DNA of 64,000 bases, from NCBI GenBank assembly GCA_006384855.1, contig VCJN01000564.1, positions 1-64,000 on the forward strand. Reading direction: 5' to 3'. The notes under the pieces are model-generated. The model ran no database searches, was not told the origin of the DNA, and was given only the letters and a program-made list of their open reading frames with translations. Source of the DNA: Tetraselmis striata (lineage: Eukaryota; Chlorophyta; Chlorodendrophyceae; Chlorodendrales; Chlorodendraceae). The translations under genes and the position numbers were made by a program. This document shows, one piece after another, positions 32,698 through 44,848 of the stretch. How positions within the stretch are numbered: position 1 is the stretch's first letter; each line of letters opens with the position of its first letter.

Positions 32698-33816
32698 TCA
32701 GAAAGGTCCTCTACAACAACTGCGAGGTGGAAGCAGTAACATGAGAAGACGCAGAATGGGCACGAGCCCACGCCTCAGACTTGGCCATCTGCACACCGGC
32801 AGAGAGAATGCCGCCCAGGGTACCATGCATGCACGCAAGCCGAGACCCGCTGCAATAGCCCCCGCCCGCCGTATGCGCGACATGTGACGGCGGAACTCAG
32901 CAGGTTGGCTGGCGACAAAGTTCCGAAGTGCCTGAACGGATTGACCACGAAGGAAGCATGAGGTCGGGGCGGAAGGACCGCCAGGGAAGTTGAGCACAGC
33001 CAACAGCACCCCGAAGATGTAGACCACCGTCAAAGCGGACTTCCCGAGACGGCTGCGGTCCTCAACCACAAAAGGGTAGTACCGGTGAACAACCTGCACT
33101 GGCTGGGGCGTAAGACGCCCGGTCCGCTGCCAACTTACCATGCTCCGCCTCGGTCGCCGCGAGATTCGGGGTGCACCATCGGGGGTCGTTGCTCCAAGTG
33201 GGTGTCGTGGAGGACACACACGCGAAGTCGATCATGTAATCGCACGCCGCCCCCCCCCCCCCCCCCCCCCCACCCCGCCAGCGTCAAGTCCGACGGCCGC
33301 GAGCGGTCCGTTGGGCGCAGCCCACTCGTCTCTAGGGTCAAGTCGCCGGCTCCCGAACGCTCCCGGTCAAGCACCGCCCCCGCATCAATTGTCACAGATG
33401 CCCACAGATTCTTCAAAGCGGTGTGCATGCGGTGCTTGTAGTTCGCTACGGGCATATGGGTAAATGATCCACGATGAAATCCGTAGCGCTCCGGTTCGAG
33501 CCATCCGTAGAGCGAAGCCATAAGGGATCAATGCCACACGTGGGACCATGGCAAGTGACAAGCGCGGAACCTACGCGCGGGCAAAGGCCCAGTACCCGCG
33601 CAGCGGCGGCCGAATAAGCAGCATGGGGAATCTTGCGGGCTGACTCGTGATCCGACTGGAAAAGAGATAGGAAGCCCGGCCCGCACGCGTTGTACAGGCG
33701 CATGGTATCAAGTCGCGAGGCCGCGGCACCCGTATGCTGGAAGCCAAGATCGAGGGCCACGAAGTCACACAAGCGAATCGCACAGCTCGTGGCGTTGCAC
33801 AACCATGGTCAACCAT
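32698..33816 (-). pseudogene. Unrecognised decayed ORF(s)
   Basis: Successive minus frames look coding but are broken: 33802-33446 (DFVALDLGFQHTGAAASRLD.. CHGPTCGIDPLWLRS), 33521-33135 (HRMHTALKNLWASVTIDAGA) and 33219-32698 (KSALTVVYIFGVLLAVLNF, FVASQPAEFRRHMSRIRRAG). They overlap in different frames, as in one gene with frameshifts, and a C homopolymer at 33250 breaks the middle. The domain is not recognised; a transposon protein is plausible given the neighbourhood. Confidence 0.35.
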
Positions 33817-33971
33817 CTCATGGAGCCGCGCATCACGGGTTTCTTACAGTCAGATCAACCATCTCACATATCCCGGAGATACAGAAGTGCACTAGTACGC
33901 CGTACATAATTAGGGGCCAAAAGCAGACGGCGATCCTAAGCCTACTCGCAGTGCAAAATGTAGTCACAGAC

Positions 33972-33973
<2 letters not shown>

Positions 33974-34013
<40 letters not shown>
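33974..34013. repeat. (GA)20 dinucleotide repeat
   Basis: Forty bases of uninterrupted AG repeat. Confidence 0.98.
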
Positions 34014-34014
<1 letters not shown>

Positions 34015-34211
34015 AATCAAGTGTGGGCAACAATACTGGGAGGGCAGAGAACGGTAGGTGACGCATAGACTCATGCATGTCCTCAACCCACGTCTTTCTG
34101 TGGGTTCAACACTCACCATAATATGTTAGCACGCATAATTTGATCTTGTTGCACGTGTCTAGAGAATTGTAGCTCACACACCTGACAATGCTGCCTCGGT
34201 TGAGCTGGACC

Positions 34212-34846
34212 TTATTGTTGAGGAGATCTTTGTTCAATGGAGCTCAAGCGATGAGAGACAGCTGCTCCGAGCTCCTCCATCTTGGTCTGCAAGATCTGCA
34301 TGTCTTTTATGATCTCGGCACCATGGTGAGTGTCCCGCATCTGCGCAATCTCCCCTGCAGAGTAACCCAAAGCAATGCAATATTCGGGATGTCTCCTTTT
34401 GCTGACGTGATCATGCGATCGCTTGGTATTGCATTTGGGGGGCACTAGGAGACATGCCAGAATGACACACCTTGTGCAACGTCAAGCATGGCAAGTTTAT
34501 CTTTGAGGTGTGCATTCTGTTGGCTGTCCTCCGCAGCAAGGGCCGCAAGAGCCTTGTTCACCTCCCGCAGCGATGCCTCCGCCTCCACTACTCGCTGCCT
34601 AGTGCCGAGGACCTCTTGCTCTGCTTTTGCCAGCGCTTCTTGGCTCTGTTGTGTTGCGGCCAATGCCGCTTGTTTCGCCGCGTCCAACTCTTGCTCTTTC
34701 TGCGCCATCTGGATATTCTTCCGCATCAGCTCTTGCGCATCTGCACCTGAGCCTGCTGCTCGCTCAAGCAGCGAATACTCAGCGCCAGGGTCTCCTGAAG
34801 GACAACCTTCACCTTGTCGACTGCCGCCATTGCTTCTGCTTTGCAT
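34212..34846 (-). CDS. Small coiled-coil protein, 2 exons visible
   Basis: Exon 34846-34471 and exon 34354-34212 join in phase (GT-AG: gtgtgtcatt.. ctctgcag) across DVAQ|GEIAQM. The product is almost entirely helical coil (MRKNIQMAQKEQELDAAKQA, LREVNKALAALAAEDSQQ, ILQTKMEELGAAVSHRL) and ends RSPQQ. A good acceptor with a C-rich tract (at ~34866) precedes another frame, MAAVDKVKVVLQETLALSI.., which would fit the coil if one base were added or lost near 34740, so the true N-terminus is uncertain. Function unknown. Its composition resembles the neighbouring coiled-coil gene at 30.8-32.1 kb but no clear homology is seen. Confidence 0.5.
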
Positions 34847-36783
34847 CTAGGCATGTCATCCTGAAGAGAGATCGGCGGGGGGGAGGGGGGGGGGGGGGGG
34901 GGGGGGGTAATGCTACTTTATGGGAAACCGCCATGTCATTTGTTGGCAACCTTGGTTCTGCCAAGTATAGGGCAGGGAGATGCTGGCACATGACTGTTGC
35001 GTTTTGGGAGCGCTGGGTATCAACAAACGTTGGAGATGTTTAGATTCAAAGGGTTTTGAGGGATTTTGGGGTTAGGATGGAATCTTGTGTGCTATAATGC
35101 TTCTGTGTGCGGACCTCCAGGTTACACGCAACAATTACTATAGGTGTCATGCGCAACCTCCCCGCAACCTCCCCGCAACCGACGTGCTGGTCCATGTCGC
35201 ACGCCGGGGTTGGCAGGCGGAAGCCCATAGCCGGGAGAGTGTCTGGTTACACAGAAGTGAGCAGGCCCGGTGCGCCGAACGCCTATATGGCGGGCGCGAT
35301 GCGGTGCCCGCGGCGCGTGTGTAGCGCGGTGCTCGTGCCACTCAGATACGTGCTAAAGTACAAATACACATACCCTAGCTACATTGTCTGGTGTACAGCA
35401 GTGGCAGCAGCACTGGTGTCAACAATAGGTATTGTAACATGGAGCGAACACTTTTTGTTTCACAATGTACTTACAAGAATGGGGTTGGGGTGCTTAGCTA
35501 CATGCTGAAATGTGGGGCATAGCTATGCGGCTATCAAGAGTCGAGGGAGCGAGATGGGCTATAGGTAGTGTCGCTGCACCAGGCCGTTGGAATTAGGGCC
35601 GCATCACCCACCGGGATGGGCTTTGCGGTGGGTGTTGGTTTCGGCAGCGCGTGAGGTAGTGGAGGTGGGGCAGACATGGCGACCGTGCTGAGCGCATGAG
35701 AGAGTCCTACAGGGGCGGCTAATTATGCAGCCCGGCAGTCGGACGGCTGAATCACACGTAGTAGGGCCCCCGCACCCGCAGCCGGACAAAGTAGGGAGGA
35801 ATCGCCGGCCAGGCAGGAGCATGGCGCCCGTCCGCGCTCCCGCCCTCGTATCATCGTATCCCGCGCTACAGCTGACACGCCCTGCTGGATGCTTTCATTC
35901 CTAATACAACACGCAGGGGGCACCAGCCACCCCCCCCCCCCCCCCCGCGCCGGCACAGTTCATTAGGGAACACAACCAGCACCCCCCCCCCCCCGGGCCC
36001 CAATATTTTCCTCTGCGCGAGGCTCTGTGGTCGCCCAATAAATCATAGAGCCCCCATAATAAATGAACTCGATAAACGCAATGCCGCCCTGCGCAGCCAA
36101 TCATGTCTAGCGAGTAAATGGCAAATAGAAACATGTATGTATATATGTATGTAATTACAATGATTCATTTATTGCATGTGCATATCGAGCAGCCTCCTGT
36201 GACAACCCTCAATAGTGCTCTGCTGAGGATGTACACTGGCAGATCTTAGCCATGCTAGTGGGCTCCGATGACTCGGGCGCAATGGCCAGCAGAGAACACG
36301 CAGTTCTTGCAACTAGGCGCGCGGGCCCAACCTATGCGGCAATGTGGCTGAGTACTGCAACATATTAAGCATCTTCCGTCCAAGAAGTAAACAACCATTG
36401 CAGAACACGGCGATGATGCTTATGCATACCAGTCTTGGTCATGATGATAGAAAGTGTGCTTGCTACCGGGCTAATTGCTGATGGCTCACAAATGGCAGTG
36501 GGCAGATTATTCTGTGTCGGGCTGCTGAGATAGTCACAACTCAAGTCATCACACCTTCCGCCCTCAAGTCATGGCAGAGCAGCAGTGATAATTGACGGGG
36601 GCAACAGCCTTACAGTAGGTGGATGGAGGTGAAGCGCAACGAAGGGCGCCACTATCCATTCCTCCCGTCACTGACCAGCGAGCACCTCCCAGATGTCACC
36701 GGGCCTTTGCCGCGCGCCTCGCCACGCACGCGACCTATTCCCAGCAGCTGCGCAGAGACCCTCACGGCCAGGTCTCCTCATAC
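34847..36783. other. Intergenic, repeats only
   Basis: Contains a G tract (34876-34907), a telomere-like stretch (35048-35077), C tracts at 35931-35946 and 35983-35994 and a long AT-richer part from 36000 to 36600. An open plus frame near 35320-35508 with a hydrophobic segment has no support. No gene called. Confidence 0.4.
35048..35077. repeat. Degenerate telomere-like stretch (G-rich orientation)
   Basis: Reads aaagggttttgagggatt then ttggggttagg, imperfect TTTAGGG-type units. Opposite orientation to the C-rich stretch at 30603-30633, so the pair brackets the two coiled-coil genes. Confidence 0.45.
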
Positions 36784-37353
36784 TCACTCGGTACTGGCAT
36801 CTGGGAAGGCGAGGTATGTCAACTTCGAAGCTGCCCAGTCGTATATCTCGTACATCTCCCCGCAGCTGCTCGCCTCCACCTCCGGGTGTTGCTTCTTGAT
36901 CGCCGAGTAAGCTTTGCTCGCTCCCACCGCGATGCAGGCGACGTTGTGCAGGGGGAAGGTCGCCATCAGCGCGGTGTCGGACGCCGCCACCGTGCGCGAC
37001 GGCAGCCCAGCGTTGACGGCGGCGTCCAGCTCAGCGCCCGACAAGATCACCCCGGCGCAGGAGCGCAGCTCGGCGGCCGGCGTCGACGTCGGGTCGTCGT
37101 AGTACACTCCCACCCACCTGTGCGAGGCGCGCGTCACCTTCACCGGCTTAGCTGCACTGCCTAGGATAGCCTCCACCTCCTCGAACTTTGGGCCGATGCT
37201 GGAGTACGGTCCCAGGTGCGCCAAGAACACGAAGGAGAAGCTCTCGCTTCGCTGCCGCTGCCACCGCACGCGGCTGAAGAGGCCAACCCGCTGCGCCAGG
37301 AAGCCCGCGGCGCCAACCACCAGCGTGCCGACCACCTTCAGCACCGTTCCCAT
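36784..37353 (-). CDS. TEX264-like GyrI-domain membrane protein
   Basis: 189 residues. An N-terminal hydrophobic anchor (VLKVVGTLVVGAAGFLAQ) is followed by a GyrI-like domain with TEX264 marks: HLGPYSSIGPKFEEVEAIL, WVGVYYDDPTSTP, RSCAGVIL, ATFPLHNVACIAVGASKAYS and MYEIYDWAASKLTYLAFP. In animals TEX264 is an ER membrane protein that acts as an ER-phagy receptor and as a p97 cofactor in DNA-protein crosslink repair. Here the frame ends DASTE-stop, without the animal C-terminal LC3-interacting tail. However, gtgagtat overlaps the stop and looks like a donor, so a short 3' exon is possible (see findings). Confidence 0.75.
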   Translation of the reverse strand: MGTVLKVVGTLVVGAAGFLAQRVGLFSRVRWQRQRSESFSFVFLAHLGPYSSIGPKFEEVEAILGSAAKPVKVTRASHRWVGVYYDDPTSTPAAELRSCAGVILSGAELDAAVNAGLPSRTVAASDTALMATFPLHNVACIAVGASKAYSAIKKQHPEVEASSCGEMYEIYDWAASKLTYLAFPDASTE

Positions 37354-38795
37354 CCTTCTGACCCAAAGAGAAACGTGCCACCGCGGGACAGGATAGGTAC
37401 GGCTGCTGCACGCAACGACCCAGGGTACAGGGTGGGGTGGGCAGTGTTGTCCCTGCTTCTGTCGGGGCGGGCCGACTCGACTTCGATGAGAGTGTGATGG
37501 GTTACGACCTCGATGAGACGTCGTGCTGAGTAGACAACGATACGACGATGTGGATTAGACCACCGTACCCTGTAGCGACGAGCGAGTAAAGGGTAGTCGC
37601 TATCGATGATGTAGCGACTAGCGACTAGTAGGTGGCTGCGCGCGGGGCGGTGTGGTACCAGGCGTGTGTAGTTAGCTACTGGTGATGAGGGGTGGTACCG
37701 CGGTAGACGGTATGAGTACCAGTACCCGTAACGTTTTTTTTCCTCGCCCCCGTAACCTACGCGGTAGTCTCTTATTGCTTGCGCTCCTGTAATCCAAACC
37801 TTCTTGAATGTTGCGTCTAGCTCATGTAATCATCCAAACCAGTACCCGTAGGTGGATTTGTACTGCCCTTTTTGTAATTTACACCAGTACCCGTTTAGTA
37901 TGACTGATGCTACTAACTCGTGCCATACCGTCATTGTCACGAGTACCAAACGACGTGGGTACGGACGGGGGCAGCCGTAGGTAAGCAGGCGAATACAATA
38001 ACGCGAGCCCTGGCGAGCCCGCCATGATCTATCATGCTGATAAACAGGCGCATCAGCATCGTCATGTCAGCCAGAGTACGGGTAGTCCGTAGCAGAGTAG
38101 GTACGGTAAGTCAAGGTACGGTAAGGTAGTCCCTCTGGCCCTCTGCTACGAGCAGTATACGAGCGGCAGCAGAAGCATCACTACCTCGTCAATAATCGAT
38201 TCATTCTTATATATTTATACTGCTACGCAGGATTAAGGATTACACAGTCGCCACTCTCTTCGTACTCCCGAGATACATCTGAAAACTGGCTGTTCGAATA
38301 AATAACGATCTTGGTGCATGCAGCTCATGGCGACATCGCAGGGTTGCCATCGGTGCCCTACTGCATGATGGCCCACCCCAGGAAGAGCCTCGGGAAGCGC
38401 CAGCTTTAATCATCCATCGTCAATCCTGTGATGATGTGTACGCCGTTGTAGCGCCGGTGGCATGTGCTGGTGGGCGAGCCGGCAGCAGTTGCGTCCCAAG
38501 GAGGGCAAACGCGTACAATTTTACAGATTAAGATGTGGCGAAGCTATACTTCCAAGTACAAAAGGGTTGCTTGTATGGGCCCCCGCATGCTGTGCGCGCC
38601 AGCAACTCTACCTCCTAAGAAGCTGACAGCTGCGGGGTGGAGCCCAGGGCCGCCCCGCCACAAGCATCGACCAGACAAGCATCGAGCTGTTGGCGGCATC
38701 CGGCCAAGGTCTTGAAGGCTTGTGCAGCCAGCGTGGCGCGGTTCCCAGAGAGGGGGGGGGGGGGGGGGGGGTGCTCGTCCCGGCCGCCCGCCCTC
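37354..38795. other. Intergenic, TAGCGAC/GTACC-rich low-complexity DNA
   Basis: No supported gene. From 37500 to 38170 the DNA is rich in short words such as tagcgac, gtagtcgcta, ccagtacccgta and ggtacgg, also seen at 45.6-48.8 kb and 2.39-2.42 kb. A G homopolymer lies at 38752-38771 just after the stop of the next gene. Confidence 0.45.
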
Positions 38796-41700
38796 TCAGA
38801 GGCTGAGCTCGCTGGGGTTGGCGTCCCGGGTTTTGTTCATCAGCACGGCGCACGGCGCGGCGCGGATGAGGTCGCGCATCTCGGGCGTGAGCGTCCGCGT
38901 CTGCGGCGCCTGCAACACGATCATGTGCGCGCGCTCGCGGTACGCCAGCGCGGGCAGGCACTCCTGGAAGGGCCCCTCCAGCGGGCGCTTGACCACGCCC
39001 AGCTTGGCCTTGTGCACCGCCTCCGCAAAGTGCGCCAGCATCATGCGCGTCGACATGATCTCGCTGCCCTCCTTGTCGATGCCGTTGGGCTTGGCCAGCG
39101 CGACCGTGTCGGCCCGCCCGGGGTCCAGCCAGGTGGAGAGGTAGCGGATGGTGCTGCTCACGGTCGGCTCCACCTGCAGCACCGCGCGCAGCTTCTCCGT
39201 GACGCCGTTGGCGCGCTGCAGCACGCACTTGTTGGTGCTCTTCACCACCAGCACTGGCCGCAGCAGGTGCTTGATGGCGGTGAGCGTGATGCTGCCTAGG
39301 CTGGCCGTCCCGCGCGACAGCTGCTCTGCGGCGCTGCCCACCTCCTGCACCAGGTCGCTGCCCAGCACCACCAGGTCCGCGCGCCGCTCCTCCGCGTATT
39401 TGTTCATCTGCTCCACCAGCGTGTCGAAGCCGCGCACCTCCACATCGCGCTTGACCGTCATGAAGCGCAGCATCGGGTCCTGAAACTCGCTGTTCAGCAG
39501 CTCCCGGCCCGACGTGAGGCCGCCCTGCGTGGTGACGCTCGTCATGATGTGCAGCGTGTCGGCGGGCGTGACGCTGCCGCTGATGACGCCCAGCACAAAG
39601 CTGAACGCCACCCTGCTGGCCTTCCCATCGTTGACAAACAGCACGATCGTGCGCCCCTTCACGGGCTTGGCCGCCGCGACCGCCTCCGACGTGCGCTGCC
39701 GCAGCACCACGCGCTCGCTCGCATACTTGCCGATCAGCTTGCGGAAGCCCATCTCGTGGTCCTGATCGCGCAGGAAGCGCGTGGTCGCCTCGCACCACTC
39801 CGCCGCGTCCGCGCCCTCCGCCAGCGCCGCCGCCTCCAGCGGCGCCTTGGGCACCAGCGCCACGCAGCGCGCGTCGGGCGCCGTGGTGATGTCGCTCATC
39901 GCCAGGTGCGGGTACACGTAGCAGCCCGACATGTGCAGGTTGGTGTGGAACAGCTCCCGCCGCGCCAGCAGCTCTGCGACGTGGTGGCGGGCAGGCGGCA
40001 GAGTGAGACACACCCACTGGTATGCGCCACATTCCCCCCCCCCCCCCCCCCCCCCCACCACACACACATGTATGCATGCTGTTAACGTGAATGTTTTGGC
40101 ATAACTAAACAGTCTATAAGGATGGAAGTTCGGCGATTAGAAATAGAATATAATAGGAAATGTATTGACAGTTTGGGTTGTTTTTAAAAAGAAACTGACA
40201 GATATATCTCAGTCGTATTGCGAATCAATTTCGGAAAGTACAAGGTACATGGTTTTAGTTGGTATGGCGCATGTATTCAGGGGAATAATACGTGCATTGT
40301 TTGAAATTAGATAGTGATACACAAAGGCGGGCCAATGCAGAAACATCAGAATGTGAATCATACTGGCAATGATAAGGGCAGGTACGTGTCCGGTAATCCG
40401 TATTATACAGTATAACTAAACGCGTACACATCAACGTGTTTACACAACACTGGTAAGGATTACATTGGTAAGGATTGCAAACGCCGTGTAATAATCAAGT
40501 GCAGACATGGAGGATTACGTCATCCGCACTGCCGCGTGTGAACAGTCCATTACGATATGGAACTTCAGCAATAATAACAATACTAGAGTCGAAAACGCCA
40601 GAATAGAATAGAAACAGGAAAAACGCTAGAAGGGTGGCAAAGCACGGCCAGGCACAGCCATTTAATGTTTTTGCCACCTACGCGCTAGTGTACATTTGAA
40701 TGTAATATCTGCATGATACATGTGTATATAATTACACACATACATGTGCATACACAGATAATATGATGGCATGTATGCGTGATACGTATATGTGCATGCC
40801 TTATCCACAATTCACAGTTATGCACAATGTGTGTGGGCAAGAGGCCTCACCATCGAGTTTGTCAAGGTTGAAGAAGTACCGGTTGGCGGGCGTGATGATC
40901 TTGCCGGCGTTCTTGCGCTGCAGCTGCTGCAGGATGACCGCCCACTTGGGGCTCTGTACGTCGGCGATCTTCACCTGCTGAGCAACGGCCGACCGCGCGC
41001 GCGTGGCGATCGGGCTCCCGGGCGGCGCCGACTTGGCGGCCTCCCGGACCGAGCGCGACACGGGCGAGGTGGAGCTCGTAGACTCTGCGTCGATCATCTC
41101 CTGATTGGCGCCGCTGAGCACCACGCCGCCCGCGGCGCGCGCCTCGTTCATGTCCTTGCACTCCGCCGCCTGCAGGCTCATGGCCCAGCCGTTGCTCTTG
41201 AACATCTTAAGTGTGAGCGCAAACGCGCCGACGTCGAGCGCGCCGGCGCGCGTCATGCGCTGCGCATCGTCAATCTGTACGCTGTGCAGCCACGACACGC
41301 CCAGGTCCTTCATCCAGCTCATCACGCTCTTGCGCATGACCTCGCGCCCACCGCTGGCCTTGATGCGGCTCGCCTCAAAGTTCCACATCAGCTGCTTCAT
41401 GGCGTAGCCGCTGCCGTTGGGCTTCTCCAGGCTGCCGGGCGCCTTCTTGAACTGCCCGTCCTCCTCGTCGAAAAAGTACCCCTTGTTGCTGGCCTGCCCC
41501 ACCAGGATCACGCGGTCGCGGTTGAGGCCAAAGAACTTGCACTCCACCAGCTCCGCCGCCACCTCCGCGATCGCCGCCGCCGGCACGTGGATGATGACCG
41601 GCATGCAGTACACTGCGGTGCGCCCCGCCAGCGCGTCCACTGCGCCGACCAGCTCCAGCAGCTGCCGGCCGCCAAAGCTGAGGCCCTCAAAGCGGTCGCC

Positions 41701-44700
41701 GTTGGGCACCTTGTGCGGGACGAGGTCGTCCATGACCGCCCACGAGTCCGCGAGGTACAGCAGCTGCTTCGAGCCGTCGCTCATCTCGACCGTCTGCTCC
41801 CCTGCGTGCAGCTGCACCGCCAGCTCGCCCTTCTGCAGCATCTCCGCAATCTCGTTCTTGTAGTGCTGGAAGTCCAGCCCGCCTGGGAGACAATGCGATA
41901 CGGGGGGTAGTGCTCCTCAGCCATCACGCTTGGGAGAAAGTGGGGGGGGGGGGGGGGGGGGGGATTCACTGGGTACTATTCACGGGTTGCAGCAGCCATA
42001 CATTCGCGCCACAGTTCTAGTGAGGTAAGGCATTACTAATCACAATTACGCTTCGGGGTCGCCATTCAATATCAGCATTGCCCCCCCCCCCCCCCCCCCC
42101 CCCCACACACACACACCACCAAACACGCGCGCCAAGCGAGGAAATACCTTATTTACTTTGGAATTTATCAGAACGACCCGCAAATATTTGACGCATCGTG
42201 CGGCTCAATGCTGCAAACCCAATTCAATGATTGCACCGTGTATGTACACGGTAGAGCGGTGTTTCGTAGCATTTTTATTCAGGTTTCCATCAGGGGGAGG
42301 GTCCAGAGCCCCAGCACGTAAATCGGGGGAATTGCCACTGTTGTGGGCCAATCAACGCCGAAGCCATCCATAGGGGCAGAGAGGCGGAGCAGGGGTGACG
42401 GCACTCACCGAGCTTCTCAAACTGGCCGACATCGAACATTTGGGGCAGGTCCCACTTGAAGTCATCCGTCCAGCGCGCGTTGGCGCGGTTCACGTAAGTG
42501 GTCATCAACTGCCGCGCCTTGGCCAGCTCCTCATCGCTCTTGACGGGCAGGTTGGGTGAAAACTCCTGCGGCGGCCGCTCCTCCGGCATCACAAACTTGT
42601 CCGCCAGCAGGTTGGCCTTGGTCAGCTTGCTGCGCGTACTGGAGGTGCCCAGCAGCCGGTTGGCGATGCCGGTGGCGGAGCCAACTTTGCCGCCGTCGCC
42701 GCCGGGGACCGCCAGGCGGCGCGTGGTCATCGAGCCCAGGTTGCCTCCGCGCGGGCGCGTGAGCGCGTCCTCAGAGCGCGCCTTGATGCGCGCGCGCCGC
42801 TCCTCCGCCGCCAGGGCCGACACAGTGCCGCCGGCCTCCGAGCCGCGACGCATGCGGCGGGCGCCACCGACCGTGGTGCTTGGGCGCGTGGGAAAGTTGT
42901 CTGCGGCGCTGCCAGAGGTGGAGGAACGGCGCTTGGCGTGCGCTGACTTGGGGGCGGGGCTGGGGCGCAGGCCGCTGCTGGGCGCGGTCGGCGGGCGCGG
43001 CGAGCCGGCCATGGCAACGCCGAGGGGGGAGGTTGGGGGCGGCGCCGAGGTGCCCAGCCGCGACGGCGTCAGCGGGCTGCCGATCTGCGGGAGGATGCTG
43101 CTGGTGGGCGAGGGGGGCGGCACGATGCTGAGGCCGGCGCCGGGACGGGTGGGCCACAGCGGGGTGGGCGAGCGGCCGCCGTCGGTCGCCTCGCTGTTGT
43201 CCTCGCTGCCGCTGGTCTTGTCCATGACGCTCCGCGGGCTGCTCGCACCGCCGTCCGTGAGCGCCCCCTCAAGATCGCCGTCCGTCTTGGCGCTCAGGCC
43301 GCCGTCGCTCTTGTAGCCGTCGCTCTTCACGCTCGGCGCGCCCTCGCTCCTCGCTCTCGTCATGTCGCTGTCGACGCCGCTGAACTGCTGCTGCTGCTCG
43401 ATGAACCGGTCGGTGAAGTCGTCCAGCACGAGCGGCACAAACACCGAGAGCGAGCCCATACGGTCCAGGCGCTCCTTGGTGCCAAGCCCATCCCGCTTGC
43501 GGCCCTGCCGCGCCGCCATCTTGAACGCCGACACCACGTACGCGCGCACAATGAAGGCGCGCTTGGCGCGCGCGATGTTCATGCGCCACGCGGGCGTGCC
43601 GGGAGGCATGCCGTAGTACGCGGGCCTGGCGGGGTCCATCATGCCACGGCTGCCGCCGCCGAGGCTGAACACGTTTGGGCAGGTGAAGCCGCCACCGGGG
43701 GCAAAGAACCCGATGCGCCCGTCTGTCGCCTCCTCCGCGGCGGCCTTCTTGGCCGCCGCTGGCTGGCGGGCGCCTGCGCGGCTCTTGAGCGCGCTGCGCG
43801 AGGACACGCTGGCGGGGCTGCCGGCCATGGCGGCCTGCGCCTGGGAGAACAGCGAGCGGGTGCTGCTTGCCTTGGGCGCGCTGGCGGCCTTCTTCTTGGG
43901 GTCGTACAGTGGCACAAGGCCCGCGCCGCCGGTGCCGCGCTTGAGGAAGCGCGACGAGACGGAGGCCGCCGTGGACGAAGCGGAACAGTCCTCCTCCTCC
44001 TCCTCCGGCGCCTCGCCGCCCTCCTCTGCCTTGCGCATGCGGCGTTTTGTCTGGATCTCGCGGCCCGACGTGAATTCGGTGGCCTTGTAGTTGGGCTGGT
44101 TGATGCGCTCGATGCGCGCCGCATCTTGCTCAGCCTGCGCCTCCCTCAGGTCCAGCAGCTTGCGCTGCTCCGCCTCCAGCTTGTCCTCCAGCTCCCTGAA
44201 GGGCAGCCAGCAGCATGTCAGAGCCCCCATCCCCGTGATCATATCGCCCCAAGGGGGGAACGCCGTCCACCGCTCGACCGCACGAGTCGAGCACCCGTCT
44301 GAAGACAGAGGTATGAGTCGCGCGGTGTTGGAGGCTGACAGATGTCATGCTCCTTCAGATGCCAGGCACTGACCAGAGGATCTTCTGGTCGCCAAAGCCG
44401 CCCTTGTTGTCCAGCTTGTGCCTCTGGATCTTATGGCGCAGCGCCTTGATCTGGTCCACATGCATCTGCAGCTTGCCACCCGCGCGGTCCTGCGCCAGCA
44501 CGTCCTTCACCATCTCCCCCATCAGCGCCACGCCGCCCTGCAGCCACTGGCACTGCGCGTCCATGGAGTCCCCGCGCCGAATGGGCGGCCGCTCCCACCC
44601 TGCGTTCCAGCAAGCCAAAATTTTCACCCGTCAGCAGAGCCATTGCATGACCCCCCCCCCCCCCCCCCCCATCCCACCGCCCTTCCATGCGCCACATCCA

Positions 44701-44848
44701 TGACATTGCCATGACATCGTGACCATTGCGATCACCGCCGAGGCGCGCACGCACCCCCAAGCTTGTCAAGCTGCGCAGAGCGATCGCTCTTGTTGGCCTT
44801 GGGCGCCTCGCCGTCCACTGGCAGCGGCTTGGACAGTACCTCTCCCAT
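38796..44848 (-). CDS. UDP-sugar pyrophosphorylase-like / universal-stress-protein-like fusion, 5 exons
   Basis: Exons 44848-44755, 44599-44374, 44195-42409, 41882-40851 and 39973-38796 join in phase (donors gtgcgt, gtcagt, gtgagt, gtgagg) to ~1,438 residues. Start MGEVLSKPL fits an N-myristoylation signal (Gly2, Ser6). Residues ~30-180 are helical with a coil (ELEDKLEAEQRKLLDLREAQ); ~180-700 are low-complexity Ser/Ala/Pro/Arg. From ~700 on, blocks follow the UDPGP/UAP1 order: GKGELAVQLHAG-like start, MPVIIHV, KFFGLNRDRVILVGQ, EKPNGSGYAMKQL, LGVSWLHSVQIDDA, DVGAFALTLKMF, PANRYFFNLDKLDELL. The nucleotide-binding GxGTRLG loop is missing at the expected place (AGEQTVEMSDGSK). The last ~300 residues contain a USP-like fold (KYAEERRADLVVLGS; LGSITLTAIKHLLRPVLVVK). 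Probably a membrane-associated, non-catalytic regulator; this is inference. Confidence 0.6.

Noticed and set aside
35107..35508. 133-codon plus ORF with a hydrophobic segment
   Set aside because: No splice or family support, unusual composition, in repeat-rich intergenic DNA.
40792..41910. 372-codon plus ORF opposite the pyrophosphorylase-like gene
   Set aside because: Antisense shadow of a real exon (40851-41882): His/Arg-rich composition typical of reverse frames of GC-rich coding DNA, no splice or family support.
42498..43316. 272-codon plus ORF
   Set aside because: Antisense shadow of the low-complexity exon 42409-44195.
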